From positions 9,233,599 through 9,297,598 of the forward strand of contig JABAKD010000010.1 in NCBI GenBank assembly GCA_012845835.1: a stretch of 64,000 nt of DNA. The letters are read 5' to 3'. The DNA comes from Undaria pinnatifida. Lineage: Eukaryota > Sar > Phaeophyceae > Laminariales > Alariaceae. Numbering within the stretch: position 1 is the first letter of the stretch; the number at the start of each line of letters is the position of its first letter. The notes below the pieces were generated by a model. It saw only the letters and a program-made list of their open reading frames with translations. It was not told where the DNA came from and ran no database searches. Positions 1 to 12,043 of this stretch are shown in pieces. A program made the position numbers and the translations under genes.

Positions 1-1262
1 TCTCCCCTTGTTTCGCACGTACAGCATGGACGCCATGTTGGTGTCGCCCGCGAAGTCACGGTCGAGAGAGACGCAAAACCCTCCGCCCAGCTGGAAGTCA
101 GCTGGAACAACAGAATACCGACCACCATCCACGCACACCTCGACGTCGCGCGTCAGAGCCCGCCGCGTATGAGCCGGCGCGGAAATCCGGTTTGATCCAC
201 TGACAACAGAAACGGCGCCGAGCCGCCGCCACCCTTCCCCTCGGGGGGGCGGGACGTCTGACGGCGGCCGCGCGCAGATATCTGGTGACTTTTTGACGGG
301 AGTCTGGGCGGCATTGTTTTTCTTCTTGGGTCGATCCGGGCTGCCATGGATGGCGGCGATGCGGTGGCTGGCTTCGATCGTCGCTCTCTGGACGCCGTCC
401 GCCACGGTGCAGAGAGCGCGGGCCCTTTCTAGGAGACTCAGGCCGTCCAGACCCAGCGACGCGTTGTTGACTCGACGATGCTGCTGCTGGAGAGAATGTT
501 CGTTGTGTGTGTTGTGGTGGATGCGGCGGTGTCACGTCGTGGTAAAAAAGGGAGTGTTGTATTTTCGGTAGTACTTAAATGAGCGACTTATCGACGTTTG
601 GTAGGCACCGCAGGACCTCGCGAGCCGCACTGCACGGATAGACCAGTACCTGGTGTGACTGAATCCGAGCATACATGCACATATCCAAACCAGGTACGTC
701 GTACGTACATAGACTATAGTCTAGTCTATAAGGTATGCATCTGGTATAAGTATACGTGCTGTACAACAGGTACCTGGTGTACCTGGTACAATTTATCGAG
801 CAACAAAATTTCCTCTCAGAGGGTCACATGGTATCACAGAGACCTATCATCTTGAGCATCATGGAGATGGCGACCGGCTGCCTTTCTCATGGTCGGAGTT
901 GAAGGAGAGACCTAGACGCTTGAACGCTTCATGTACCAAAAACAAGAAGCCTTCGACCGCCGCGAATGTGCTGCAATTACAGTATGCCCCTCCAGTTTTA
1001 AAGGGACAAGCAGCGCACCGATCTTGTGTCAGAAGAGACATCGTCGTATGCCGCCAAGCTTCCCATGCGTTCGATGCCAAATTAGACTATATAAAATGCA
1101 TTTTGTAGGTATGGCGCCCTACAGCTCTTCTTATTATTGTCTTTGCTCTAGAGCCTAGATAGAGCAGTAGCAAAATAGAGTAAGCCCACTCACCGGCTCT
1201 CCTTGAGATGAGGATGGCGGAGGCGGCCCGGGTGATCTCGAAGTAGGCTGTCGAGACTGCAT
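1..1262 (-). CDS. Unrecognised protein, N-terminal part (gene runs off left edge)
   Basis: Proposed model is complement(join(<1..486, 1194..1262)). The first exon starts at an ATG (1260-1262) and gives 23 residues rich in Pro, Ser and Gln. It ends at a strong donor (CCG|GTGAGT), phase 0. The second exon follows a TTCTCTCCAG acceptor and stays open for 162 codons to the window edge, also phase 0. Its start is helix-like (NNASLGLDGLSLLERARALC), then comes a basic Pro-rich linker, then a more ordered stretch ending GGGFCVSLDRDFAGDTN. I do not recognise the family and propose no function. The joining of the two exons rests only on phase and splice-site quality. The long open frame up to the window edge is the firmer part. 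The C-terminus lies outside the window. Confidence 0.45.
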
Positions 1263-1832
1263 TGCTGCCCCAAGACCTCCACAGTCAGCCACTCTCGGGG
1301 CGGGGTGCGCTGGCGGTTCCAAAGCACAATCTTGATCGACCTTGCAACTTGGAAGGTTCCACAACTATTAATATTACTATTAATGACTGTTGTTATATTA
1401 GACTAAGAGTCTACAATTGTACGAGCTTTACGAGTACTCTGCTTGCAGCGGTAAACGACTGTGCGGGTATGATCTCGTGTCAAGGCAGCGCTATCGGCCT
1501 GATTGCGTAGTAGTATCGCCGCTCATCATGCGTGCGACTCATGATAACCTCATCATGATGCGCATGAGGTGGTTGCAGCCTTCTTTTTATCAGAGCTTCG
1601 GCGGAGGCTACGAGAGGCTGGCCGAGTAAGATTTGTCGGTTGTTGTCGGCCATCGGGTAATGACGTGAAACCGATTTGTCGACTAAATGTAGATGTGACA
1701 AGACAAGATCCAGGTTTTTCGCACGAGTAGTCGAAGTCGAAGAGGCAGGTGTTACCCCGCGCGCAACATTTTTTGGATTTTTGGGGATCTGGATTGTTCA
1801 GACTTCATGTTTTGGATTAGTCTAGACTCTCT
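1263..1832. other. Region without a supported gene
   Basis: Short frames occur on both strands but none has family similarity or a convincing exon structure. It would hold the promoter of the minus-strand gene if that gene starts at 1262. Confidence 0.4.
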
Positions 1833-1934
1833 AGGTTAATCTTTTTATCAGCCAGTCTCGCCAGTCAGGTAAATCTTCTTATCAGCCAGTCTCGCCAGTC
1901 AGGTAAATCTTTTTATCAGCCAGTCTCGCCAGTC
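1833..1934. repeat. Tandem repeat, three 34-bp units
   Basis: Three consecutive 34-bp units begin at 1833, 1867 and 1901. Each contains TTATCAGCCAGTCTCGCCAG. They differ at only two or three positions, so the array is young. Confidence 0.9.
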
Positions 1935-2737
1935 AGGTGGGATCAACCAGTCTAATGGGCCCGATTTTACCCCAGTACAGCAGTGCAAATAAATCGACAA
2001 CAACAGCAGAATATGAACAGGTGTCTGGTCGCACCAGGCAACGTTCTACTTCTTCCGTTGTCGTAGCGCTTGCTGCTGCTGTTGGCTTTTCAGCTGTGGC
2101 CTTTACCGAGGCACGTGCGATGGGTACAATCGTGTTCCTTTTTTTTTTTCCCACTATAATATATTAGTCTAGTCTATATTTACAACCAAATGTGCACAAC
2201 ACAACGACAACACCCAAGCAACAATCGCCACACAAATCGCTCTGTCTGGGGGGTGGCTCCCGCAGCAGTATGGGTTATGCTCACAACGTACCAGGTAGCC
2301 CTCTTGACGGGGCAACGAATCGGGCACTGAAAAAACTAGACTATATCGCACTCTTCTTCTCGTGATGCGATCTTCTTAGAAACAAGACAGATATATAGAT
2401 AGACCATAGTCTACTTGTATACGGATCAAGAGCAGCAGCAGGTCAAACCCGCTCGGGTTCCGACGTTTTTCGCCACGATTTTCTGCGACTGTCCGTAACC
2501 TTTTTCGAATTTTTGGTGAGGGAGCATAACTCCACATCATGTTTCGCTGTTTGTTTGTGTACCATGTCGGGACCGAGCTCCATTATGTTACTTGTAATAG
2601 ATAGGAGGGAGGCGCAGTCGAACCGCTCGCACGGAATAAGCGCAGCTAAAAAAACAGCAGTTGTGCAGCATGATGTACTGTAAATACCAGGTTCCGACAC
2701 CCTTTAGGAAGCTCAGGGCTTCCACAAAGAGTTGTTG

Positions 2738-2791
2738 TGTTGGTTATATAGAACTACCCGCTGAGCTATGGGTAGTTCCATATAACCAACA
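2738..2791. repeat. Short inverted repeat (hairpin, MITE-like)
   Basis: Two 22-bp arms beginning TGTTGGTTATATAGAACTAC and its near-perfect complement flank a 10-bp loop. The same arm sequence recurs in the palindrome at 3308-3383, so this is a dispersed foldback family. Confidence 0.8.
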
Positions 2792-2835
2792 AAAGAAACT
2801 ACAAGCAGTAGTCTAGTCTATTAGTCTAGACTAAA

Positions 2836-3085
2836 TTTATAAAATAGATGTGATGTTTGATCTAGCTCGAAGTTCCCCACCTAATTTAATAAAGTATAAA
2901 TACCAACACTTAGTCTACCATTATATATATAGTGGACAGAAAATAGGAACCCTCCCAACAAAAACCCACCCATATAGTAGTCTATATTACAAGTACCAAC
3001 AACGCAGCTTGCAAAGATGAGTATTGACCTGAAATTCGTCGAACTCACGGCTGTCGTCCTTAATATTTTTTATAAAAGATATGTT
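2836..3085. repeat. Dispersed repeat, about 240 bp (copy at 20,025-20,260)
   Basis: It aligns by eye along its length with 20,025-20,260. Both share TATAAAATAGAT near the left end and CAGCTTGCAAAGATGAGT near the right end. The right part also resembles, in inverse orientation, repeats at 13,055, 48,150 and 55,350. No coding frame is conserved. Confidence 0.7.
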
Positions 3086-3307
3086 TGGAAGTCCGCGAAT
3101 CCCACCGACTTCATATTTCCGCTTTTTTCCGGGAAAAAGAAAAAAGGACATGACGTATTTGCAAGCGTGCGAGCTGGAGACGAGAATGGTTAAGATAGTT
3201 TGCCCCTGAACACTACGGTAGTGCGTGGCGAGGGGAGAGAGCCCAGGAGATCCCTGTTACGAAGTCGGTATCAAGAGTCAATTTTGGCGGACTCCCAAAC
3301 ATCTATT

Positions 3308-3383
3308 TTGTTGGTTATATAGAACTACCCACTGAGCTACGTAGTCACGTGACTACGTAGCTCAGTGGGTAGCTAACCAACAA
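3308..3383. repeat. 76-bp palindrome
   Basis: A nearly perfect palindrome centred on GTCACGTGAC, with outer arms TTGTTGGTTATATAGAACTA and its complement. It shares arms with the hairpin at 2738-2791. Confidence 0.85.
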
Positions 3384-3669
3384 GTTGTCATATAAATAGT
3401 CTACGCCTTTACGTACCCGCTGACCCCTTCATGACGGGGGTTCGTCGTCGGGACATCCGATAGCCGGCCAAAGCCCTCACACGCCCACAAAGCTGAGAGC
3501 CTTCACAACGACCGGTTATGCGTCTATACGCGCCCACTTGCGGCGACAGCCGCCTACGAGTAGAGACCACACCCTGGACAAAAGACACGACAAAATGGTC
3601 AATTGCGTCGACAATGGACTAGCAAACTATCTAGTCTATCGATGTACATTGTCCGCAGCAATGCATTTT

Positions 3670-3938
3670 TGTTAAGATACGGCCTCGAAAGGCCTGTAGG
3701 TATCCGAATTTGAGATCATTTGGATGGGTTTCGTATGATAAGGTTGGCGGTTTATATTCGGGGAAGTTAGGAATTAGATCGGAGGCACGCGCCTCCGATC
3801 TCAGAAGCTATCCCGGGCTCTGGTGGAAACGAATAAAGCTACATCTCTACGAAGGAACGAAAGTGAGTACTCTCCGAAGACCTGCTCAATTGGCAGACCT
3901 GCAGGGGGCACTCTGTGTCCCCACCTATTAATTTCACA
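3670..3938 (+). repeat. Left LTR
   Basis: 269 bp, TGTTAAGATACGG to TTAATTTCACA. It contains the internal palindrome GGAGGCACGCGCCTCC. It matches the LTR at 5311-5579 and related LTRs at 11,773 and 12,810. Confidence 0.92.
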
Positions 3939-4446
3939 AGTGGCGTCGTCGGCAGGACGGATGTCGTGCTGGAGGTGGTTAGGATGGCGGTCAACGAGCA
4001 GTTTCCGACGCTCATGCCTACGTTATACCCTGGCTCGAAGGCTACGGACCCACGGCCATACGCTTCGTTAGATGCCATGTGGAAAGCGTTCAGTGACTTG
4101 GCGCATAATAAGACACCTGCCGTCAACGGCGAAAAACATTTTACTCTACCTGTTTCGCTACCACGACACAGTACTCCTTAAGGGAGCCCACTTTTGGTAC
4201 AAGGGAGACGATGGTTTATGGTGGCTAGGAAAAATCAGCGCGAGCACTACTGAGGACAAGGTATACCTGGTCCGCTTTATGGACGACCCGGGACCGATTA
4301 AACTCCCTCTTCCCCCGGCGCGCTACACGACTTCAACGGGAGCCGTACGAGGCTCTTGGTGCTTGCAAGTTCACATCGCCAGTGCGTTTCCTCGGGGAAT
4401 CCAACGTAACGTAGACGAATCTCGAGGCGCGGCCGTGGCCAGTTGA
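3939..4446 (+). pseudogene. Fused remnant of gypsy polyprotein (5' end joined to 3' end of pol)
   Basis: About 3940-4140 reads as a gag-like start region, including TDVVLEVVRMAVNEQFPTL. It is followed directly by the extreme C-terminus of a gypsy Pol in a different frame (about 4150-4446, stop at 4444-4446), with GAHFWYKGDDGLWWLGKIS and a Pro-rich PPARYTTSTGAVRGSW segment. A related C-terminal segment sits at 11,160-11,430 in the second gypsy remnant. The catalytic core between these parts is deleted, so no functional enzyme can be made. Confidence 0.75.
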
Positions 4447-5310
4447 CTTCCAAGCCACCACCGCTTCTCGATAGTTCTTCATTTTTTTGAGGTATGAGTT
4501 TTGCGTCTTTGTCTTTGGGTCGTTCGTAGTGTCCTGAGGGTCTTCATCGAGTTTTGGGGCGGTTCTTTCCATTTTTTTTCTCTTTTCTGTCCTGCCGAAC
4601 CCCCTGCTCAGTGCCGGGTCAGGGTTCGGGTAAAACGCCGCTATCTGAGGCGCAGGGCTGTCGCCTTTTTGTCATTAAATTCGCCCTGCCGACGCCCTCC
4701 TCAGCCCAGAGCCGGGGGGCGACCAGTGTACGGGTCTGTGTGTCTTCTTTTATGTTTTTGTGTTGTATTTGTTCTGCTTTGTTTTTTTTGTTTTTTTCGT
4801 CTAAACACTTCCTCCCCTAGCGGGGCTGTAGGTGTTGACACCTTCCATCCCGGGTATTCGTCGTTTCCTCGTCTAACCCCCCGCCTTGCCGATGGCCCGC
4901 GGGAGGTTTTTCGCATGACTTCTCCCTTGTATTAGCGCCTGTGTCCCCCTCTATATCGACGAGGGCTCGCCTCGCCATAGTACCTTTTCTGTGGTTGGTT
5001 TACCGTAGAGCCTTTCCTGCCCCCCCCCCGCCACACCGGCGGCATGCGGCAGGTTCTAGAGCCTTTTCTGCCCCCCCGCCACGCCGGCGGCATGCGGCAA
5101 GTTTTTGATGGGTGACTATTGCCTTGCTGTAGGGTCTGCTTTTCTTTCTACTGCTTTTCTTCGCGTGTTCCTGGCTCCATAGCCAGACGGTTAGAGGTGT
5201 GGGAGTGGGGTTTGAGGAGCCGCATCTTCGACTCATGGTCTAGTTCGTAGAACCGGAGTTTCCCCGAATCTCCCATATTTCTGCATATGCGACTCATCAG
5301 GGTGGGCTAG

Positions 5311-5579
5311 TGTTAAGATACGGCCTCGAAAGGCCTGTAGGTATCCGAATTTGAGATCATTTGGATGGGTTTCGTATGATAAGGTTGGCGGTTTATATTC
5401 GGGGAAGTTAGGAATTAGATCGGAGGCACGCGCCTCCGATCTCAGAAGCTATCCCGGGCTCTGGTGGAAACGAATAAAGCTACATCTCTACGAAGGAACG
5501 AAAGTGAGTACTCTCCGAAGACCTGCTCAATTGGCAGACCTGCAGGGGGCACTCTGTGTCCCCACCTATTAATTTCACA
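5311..5579 (+). repeat. Right LTR
   Basis: 269 bp, indistinguishable by eye from the left LTR at 3670-3938. It is preceded by the polypurine-like tract CATCAGGGTGGGCTAG, which also precedes the LTR at 11,773. Confidence 0.92.
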
Positions 5580-5879
5580 TTTTGGTAATTTGGGCAATGG
5601 GCCGTTGGCGTTAAGGGATAGATTTTTATATGGTCACGTGCTTATACCCTGGACAATGGAAACGAAATCGAACATCGCCGCTACATGCAGTAGCCAGCCC
5701 CGGAAAAGTGCGTATCAACAATGAATGGACATATGTTAACCGCAATATAGTCTGGCAATGCTGTCTATCACTAAACACTGTGAGGGAACCATATATGGCA
5801 ATGGCCACAATACAGCTTTACTGTAACACTGAAGTGGTATGGTTGTCCATAGATGGCTATTCTCCTGAAAAATAGATGT

Positions 5880-7330
5880 CGGGGGAGCAACCGCGATAGA
5901 CGTTATTTGTCAAAATGGAGTCAACATGATTGTCAATAGATGGCCGTTGTCCTGAACAAGAGACGGCGGGGAAGCAAGCGCGATAGATATTGTTTTGTCA
6001 CAATGGAGTACCATGGTTGTCAATAAATGGCTGTTGCCCTGTACCATAGAGATCGGGGAAGCAACCGCGATATACATTTGTTTGAACAATGAATCAAACA
6101 AGGTTGACTACCGATATCAACTGCCGCCTACAAAAGACATGTCGTTGTGTCCGTGAATAGCCATCGACACCCACGATAGACAATTGGGCGTATTTCCACA
6201 ACAGAATTATTGTTTAAAACTATTGCATATCGTGAAGTGGTGTGTATCAATGGCCATTGTTGCCTACCGCCGATGTTTGCGAATGCCGCCAACAATAGAT
6301 ACCCAATAGTGTCTGTCAATACCCACCGCCACCCACAACACATTATTTGGCTAACCAGAGTAGATTATTGGGGGTGTTCCACAAGAGACTATTGCTTAAC
6401 CTATGGTATATCGTGGAGCGGAATATCGATGGTCATTGTTGACGACCGCGGTTAGTTGTAGTTTGCATGTACGCTTAACGCTAAGTGGCAGTGGTTCGAA
6501 TTGCCGGTGTATACGTACTTTGTCGTCAAATTACTACTACTATGGACGGTATTGTTACGGTAGCGTTGGTGATGTTTCTCGTTCGAAACCCATGGACGCT
6601 AGGCAGCAGCCCATTCTTGCTTCTTCAACGAATGTCTTGGAAGCGGTACTTCAGAAGCACTCTCCCAGTCGGAAGAGCGCGGTCCTTCTGCTTTGTTGTT
6701 CTTCATCTCCCAACAGTACGCCGCCGTCTATGCCTGAAACTGTTGTCTCAACAATGCACAATCGTTGGTTTTCCCCAAAACCACGAAGTCCACCACCGCA
6801 CACAGCAGTGAATGGCTATCGATTGACAGCTTGCACAATCCATTGCGGCCGACAATGGCCATCGATAGACATGTCGCACACTCTACTGTGGGCGGCAATG
6901 GCCGTTGATTGACACGGTTGGCATCTAATGTCGCCGACAACATCTATCGACGGGCACCCTCCAAAATCGACAACATTTATCGATAGACACCTTCCACAAT
7001 CTAATGTCGATGACAATGTATATCGATAGACACCTCTCCGACAATCTATTGTCGACGACAGTATCTATTGATAGAGACCTTCAACAATATATTGTCGACA
7101 ACAGTATCTATCGATAGACACCTCCAACAATCTATTGTCGACGACAATATCTATCGATAGACACCTTCCACAATCTATTGTGGACAACGATATCTATCGA
7201 TAGACACCTTCCACAATCTACTATCGTCGGCAATGTCTATTGATAGGCACCTTCCACAATCCATTGTCGCTGACAATGGCTATCGATAGATTGCCCCCCT
7301 CATCTATTGTCGACGCAATATACCACTGTT
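5880..7330. repeat. Degenerate tandem repeat, ATCGATAGACA / TTGTCGACAA units
   Basis: Units of about 50-60 bp repeat, most clearly at 6940-7290. There CTATCGATAGACACCTTCCA alternates with CAATCTATTGTCGACGACAA. Older, more diverged units with TTGTCAATAGATGG reach back to about 5880. Both half-units are partly palindromic (ATCGAT, GTCGAC). Open frames here are by-products of the repeat. Confidence 0.75.
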
Positions 7331-9179
7331 GTGTCTATTGTCCAGGGTGTGCTTCCTTGACAACGATATGGCGCCTCCGAGGTAGGCGGCATCGCAGAAG
7401 GAAACGCAGCAGAGGCCCCGGTGGATTGGACGAGACGGGGGATAACGGCCTTTCCGGCGGCGGGCGGTGCACCGATCGCCTCGGGGGCCGCGACTCTCCG
7501 CTTGGCAACCGTTAGCTGCTTATTATCCTAGTCGTGGGCCTGGTGGTCCGCGGCCTCCGCATTTTTTTTGTTTTGCAGGCGGCTGCCTTGGTGGCGGCGC
7601 TCACCCGTGCCTTGAGATCGCCGCTTTCCGTTCTTCCTCCCTCGTCTTGTTGGCTTCGACGGAAAGGGGGGGGGGGGAGGCTGTTCATTTTTCAACGGTA
7701 GCGGACTTTTATGGTTGTCTGGAAGAAACAACAGGTTGATGAAAGTATACCAGTCTCGATCGCTCTGACCTCGGGGACGGTGAACCAGCTCTGGAGCTGA
7801 TCGAGGGACCATTTTGGACGGATTGATGGCACACCTCGATATCTTACCGCTCCCGCTAACAGAAAGATTGTCTCACCCACGCCGATTGGGCCATGCGCTA
7901 GCAACACCAGTCAAGGACAAGGAACGGCAGAAGGTGAAAGCAAGATCGAACAACAGGTTGTACATGGCTGGTTGTCGGAATAGCAGAAGGAGCAGGATAT
8001 CGAGGAGGTGCGCACTTGCTCCGGCAGCGTCTACCGCCGTAGCTCAACAGGAATAACGCCCCCCACAGGTCTGCGAGATCCCTCCTATCGCGCCGCCCTA
8101 AAAGAAACATCAGCGCCGGCAAATACAGAAGGGACAATGTCAGGCCGATATGACAGCAGGAGTAGTAGAGCGTGAGAAGACAGGAGATACATGAAGCAGG
8201 TAACGGGTACGGGTATCGCCCCTTAGGGCACCGATGGAAGGCTAGGGGGAATGGCTGATCGGTTGGCTGCCCGCCATCACGCTGTGGTTGAGAAACTACG
8301 AAGTGTTTGTGTGTATGCGATTTCACTCATGATTTTCTCCGTTGGGATACGGCTACGACCGCGGTTCGGCTGGACACTGTCCTGTCAGCTTGCTGCAGCT
8401 GAGGAGGGGAAAAGGAAGACGAGCTACCCTGGGCGGGGCGAGCGGATGTTGACGCGTCTTGCCTCCCCCGTGATGCTGCTTGTTCCGCTGCCCCCCCCGG
8501 CAGCACGGGCGGCAAAGGAGATTTTTGGCGCCATGAGGCTGTTTTTTTTTTGTTTCAAATTGTTGCGATGGAGCCTAAAGAAAAAAGCGCCGATATTCGG
8601 CTCCGACCACCGCTACGACGCTACTGCCAGCTTGCACCGTTGCTCTCACTGCCGACGCCGCAACTGTTTTGCGTCAACGCTGTAGACCTCTGTGCTCTCG
8701 ATTCCTAGACTATTGTGTTCTTGCACAAGCAAGGGGGCGATACTGATTGGTGCGAGAAATCCCAATCGAATCGATCTATATTATTGGTCTGTATAGGTTT
8801 GTAGTCTAACATTTGTCGATGTTGATTTCGACAGTGGCGACGTGAACAGCAGCTTCCTGGTGACTACCACATAGATCTACTCCTACAAGATCAGCATCGT
8901 ACTTCTGTACCTCGTACTGGTGAGCAAGCGGTTTCAATATCGTCCACGCAAAATGGCTCCAGGCACCACAGAACAATACGTGGCTGAGCGCCGCGGGCTT
9001 AGAAGCGCCTTTTTATCATCTTGTATCGATCGTTCGAAAAATCAGTACGATACCGACTGATTCTTACTACGATAGCCCCCTCCCAAAAAACCAGCGATTT
9101 TCTTGAACGAACGAATGTTCCATGGCTGCTCGACACAAGGAAGGATAATATTGACCAAAAATGTATCCATTCTTCTTGT
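7331..9179. other. Region without a supported gene
   Basis: GC-richer sequence with several open frames of 60-145 codons on both strands (for example minus 7692-7907 and minus 7898-8326). None shows a family motif or a convincing exon set. Nothing further is claimed. Confidence 0.4.
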
Positions 9180-9267
9180 GTGCAAAGGCCTGACGATCGA
9201 CGACGTCAGGGTGTCGAACACCGGTGCAAAGGCCTGACGATCGACGACGTCAGGGTGTCGAACACCG
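9180..9267. repeat. Exact 44-bp tandem duplication
   Basis: Two adjacent identical 44-bp copies start GTGCAAAGGCCTGACGATCG and end CGAACACCG. Inside each, GACGATCGACGACGTC is close to a palindrome. Confidence 0.92.
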
Positions 9268-10469
9268 TATTTAAGGAGATACGGCCTGGAGTTGGTTTTT
9301 GAAACCGTCGATTTTGTTTGAAGAAAATTTGGGGGCGGCTACCGTAGAACGACTCTACCGTGCAGACACTTCGATAGTTCAACAACTCAAAAATTGATCG
9401 TTCGACAAGTCGATAATTCAATAATTCGATAATTCGATATCTCGATAATTCCCAACTCAGTGCACTTTTTGCCCTCGGTGGAACGGGAGGGGAGGGGAGA
9501 GTTAGGGAGAGGGGCAGATTATTCGGAAGTGATGAGCCATGCGCGCCATAAACCTTCATCACTGACTCTGGAAATGACGTGGAGGCTCTGCACGCCTGCC
9601 CTCAGCGGTGGTGGACAGGGGTAGGCCAGCGCGAGAGGGCAGATAAATGAACTTTTCATAAGCTGCGCAAGGTTGACGAGGAACGTCTTACTTGGGAGCG
9701 TGTGTGCAGGTGCGCGAGTGAGAGTGCACGGCTCTCCCTCCTCCCGCCGCATTTCTAGGTCCATGCCGCGCCACGCTCTCTGCGCGTTTGCACATTGTTG
9801 TACATCCCTGAAGTCCTATCGCATATATATGGTGTGGGTGCATTGCTGCTGGGCTAAACTACCGCAGGTGTGTGTGCGCGCGTTGTTCAATGGAAGTAGT
9901 CGGTGCCGCAGCAACTATCGCAGGTTGTCCGCGTGCGTTTTCTCCATGGAAACAGTCGGTGCCGCTGTTGTTGCTCTCTAGATCCCTATAACTTACGGTT
10001 GCTCGGTCTGTGCGTGCCGCTTGGCCTGCCTACCGCGTTCAAAGACAAATAAATAGTGTTGTTCTCCATTTCTTACGCGGCGGTACTCCATGAATCGCCA
10101 TTGTGCAGCATGACCTTCAACGTCGATCACTCGCAGACATCTCCAGAAAGAACATTTCTTCATGATTCGCTGATTCCACCCTTGGCGCGGTCGGCAAAGC
10201 ACTTGCACTCCTTAAGGCACCTATCTCCAGCTACAACAACCGCGTTAGCTCCCAACAAGATCCATATCATGGGCAATTTTCCACGTATCCCACTGACAAT
10301 TTTTTCGAACATACCCGGGGTCGCCGGACAGCAGGGTTTAGTTCGTGAGAATATCAGCTCGCATATTGCAACCTGGCCACGAGCTGAAAAAATCGCGTCT
10401 ACGACATCGTTCGTGAAGCTTATGTTCTTAAATTGCTGTCGCGTGCACCACCGAAATTTCCGCCTTATC
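9268..10469. other. Region without a supported gene
   Basis: AT-rich short repeats (ATAATTCGATAATTCG at about 9410-9450) precede a stretch with unrecognised minus-strand frames (10,160-10,522 and 9993-10,208). These frames could be fragments of an unknown element. I see no conserved motif in them. Confidence 0.35.
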
Positions 10470-12043
10470 GGACGTCTTACGCTGGATTCCGATGTTCGTT
10501 TCGGGGGATTGATGGCCTCCACTTTTCGTCAGGACGTGGAGGCGGCAACGGACGCGCAGGTGCTCAAGGCCAACCTTTCGCCACATTGGACGGGCGCCTA
10601 CAAGATTAGTGCGGTGGGCCCCTGCTCTTCCAGTGACACATCCGGCGGTTTCCGTCTCAAACCTACGTTCTTCTATTTCGATCTGCCCTCAAACATGCCC
10701 GGCACAGGTGCACACCACCGAGTCTCCGTGGCGCGCTGCAAGCTTTGTGCCAGTTCCCACGACAGCGAAGACATGCCGACATATTTACCGACGAGGCTAA
10801 CGCCGCGTGCGTGTTCAACAAGTTTACCCAAAAATCCTCCCCGTACCACGTTACTCAGGACGGCGTTTCGCCACCCCTCCAGCGTTTTGAAGTGGGGAAG
10901 ACCATCGGCCACCACTCCGTCCGTATTCGAGGTGGTGCGATCATGGTCCTGTATGAGATGCACTCTGGACGTGACTCTCCGGCCTATCTTGGGAGCGGGA
11001 GATGGACGTCCACTTCTCTCGACAGCAGATTTTTCTCTATAGAGTCGGCACGAGGAACCGATATCGACCAAAACCAACCGCTTGTACCGCCATGGGGATG
11101 AGATCCAGGGCTATCCAACGGGAGATTTCTCGAGGGGACGGTGGGCGTTTTCTGGCACCCGGTTTCGGCTGCAGCATGCCTCGGGTTGGCTGGCTCCGTC
11201 GTTACCGCACTACGGTGTTTGCCAACGAACCCCGTTTCCGGTACAAAGGCGACGACAGTTTGTTGTGACTCTGGACAAAAATCAGCGCACGTACGGCCAC
11301 CGATGATGGTTATTTAGTGCATATTCTGGACGAACCGGGACCGTTCAAGGTTCCGCTCCCGCCGGCTCGTTACACGAGGTCAACGGGAGCCGTGCATAAT
11401 TTCATGGTGTCTGCCAATCCACATGCCTAGCGATTTTAGACGAGGAAATCAGCGCAGCGCAGACTAACTAGACATACACGTAAACAGCTGCCTTTCATAC
11501 AAGCACAGCACTCGGTTTTTGTTCCCGTTTGTCTGAATTTTGGGCAGGGTTTATTGATTCATGTGCCATCCCATTTTCCCGACTCGGTTTCGCGTCGTTT
11601 CCGCCGGGAAACGAACGACATGTCGCGTGTTCCTGGCTCCATAGCCAGACGGTTAGAGGTGTGGGAGTGGCTTTTGAGGAGCCGCATCTTCGACTCATGG
11701 TCTAGTTCGTAGAACCGGAGTTTCCTCGAATCTCCCATAATTCTGCATATGCGACTCATCAGGGTGGGCTAGTGTTAAGATACGGCCTCGAAAGGCCTGT
11801 AATTATCCGAATTTGAGATCATTTGGATGGGTTCCGTATGATAAGGTTGGCGTTTTACATTCGGGAAAGTTAGGAAATAGATCGGAGGCACGTGCCTCCG
11901 ATCTCAGAAGCTATCCGGGGCTCTGGTGGAAACGAATAAAGCTACGTCTCTACGAAGGAAACGAAAGTGAGTACTCTCCGAGGACCTGCTCAATTGGCAG
12001 ACCTGTAGGGGGCACTCTGTGTCTCCCCACCTATAACGTAACA
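10470..12043 (+). mobile_element. Degraded 3' part of a Ty3/gypsy element with its right LTR
   Basis: From about 10,510 the sequence encodes the C-terminal part of a gypsy Pol: LSPHWTGAYKISAVGPCSSS, then a chromodomain-like segment (SSPYHVTQDGVSPPLQRFEV, about 10,830-10,930) in another frame, then RVGWLRRYRTTVFANEPRF and a KGDD segment in a third. The C-terminus is related to that at 4150-4446. At least two frameshifts are needed, so it is dead. The left half and left LTR are missing. The polypurine tract and right LTR (11,773) end it. Confidence 0.8.
11773..12043 (+). repeat. Right LTR of the degraded gypsy element
   Basis: It starts TGTTAAGATACGG, is colinear with the 3670 LTR with scattered substitutions and small indels, and ends near GTAACA. 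It is preceded by the same polypurine tract. Its greater divergence makes it older than the element at 3670-5579. Confidence 0.85.

Larger units (their letters stand above)
3670..5579 (+). mobile_element. Internally deleted Ty3/gypsy LTR retrotransposon, with target duplication
   Basis: Two 269-bp LTRs (3670-3938 and 5311-5579) start TG and end CA. They appear identical over their full length. The element is flanked by a 4-bp target duplication TTTT (3666-3669 and 5580-5583). A TGG-starting primer-binding-like site follows the left LTR at 3941, and a purine-rich tract AGGGTGGG precedes the right LTR. The interior is only about 1.37 kb, so protease, reverse transcriptase, RNase H and most of integrase are missing. 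Identical LTRs imply a recent insertion, mobilised in trans. The 3' untranslated part (about 4447-5310) is pyrimidine-rich. Confidence 0.9.

Noticed and set aside
4701-4916. Genes in the 3' region of the gypsy element
   Set aside because: Pyrimidine-rich untranslated sequence; frames match no family.
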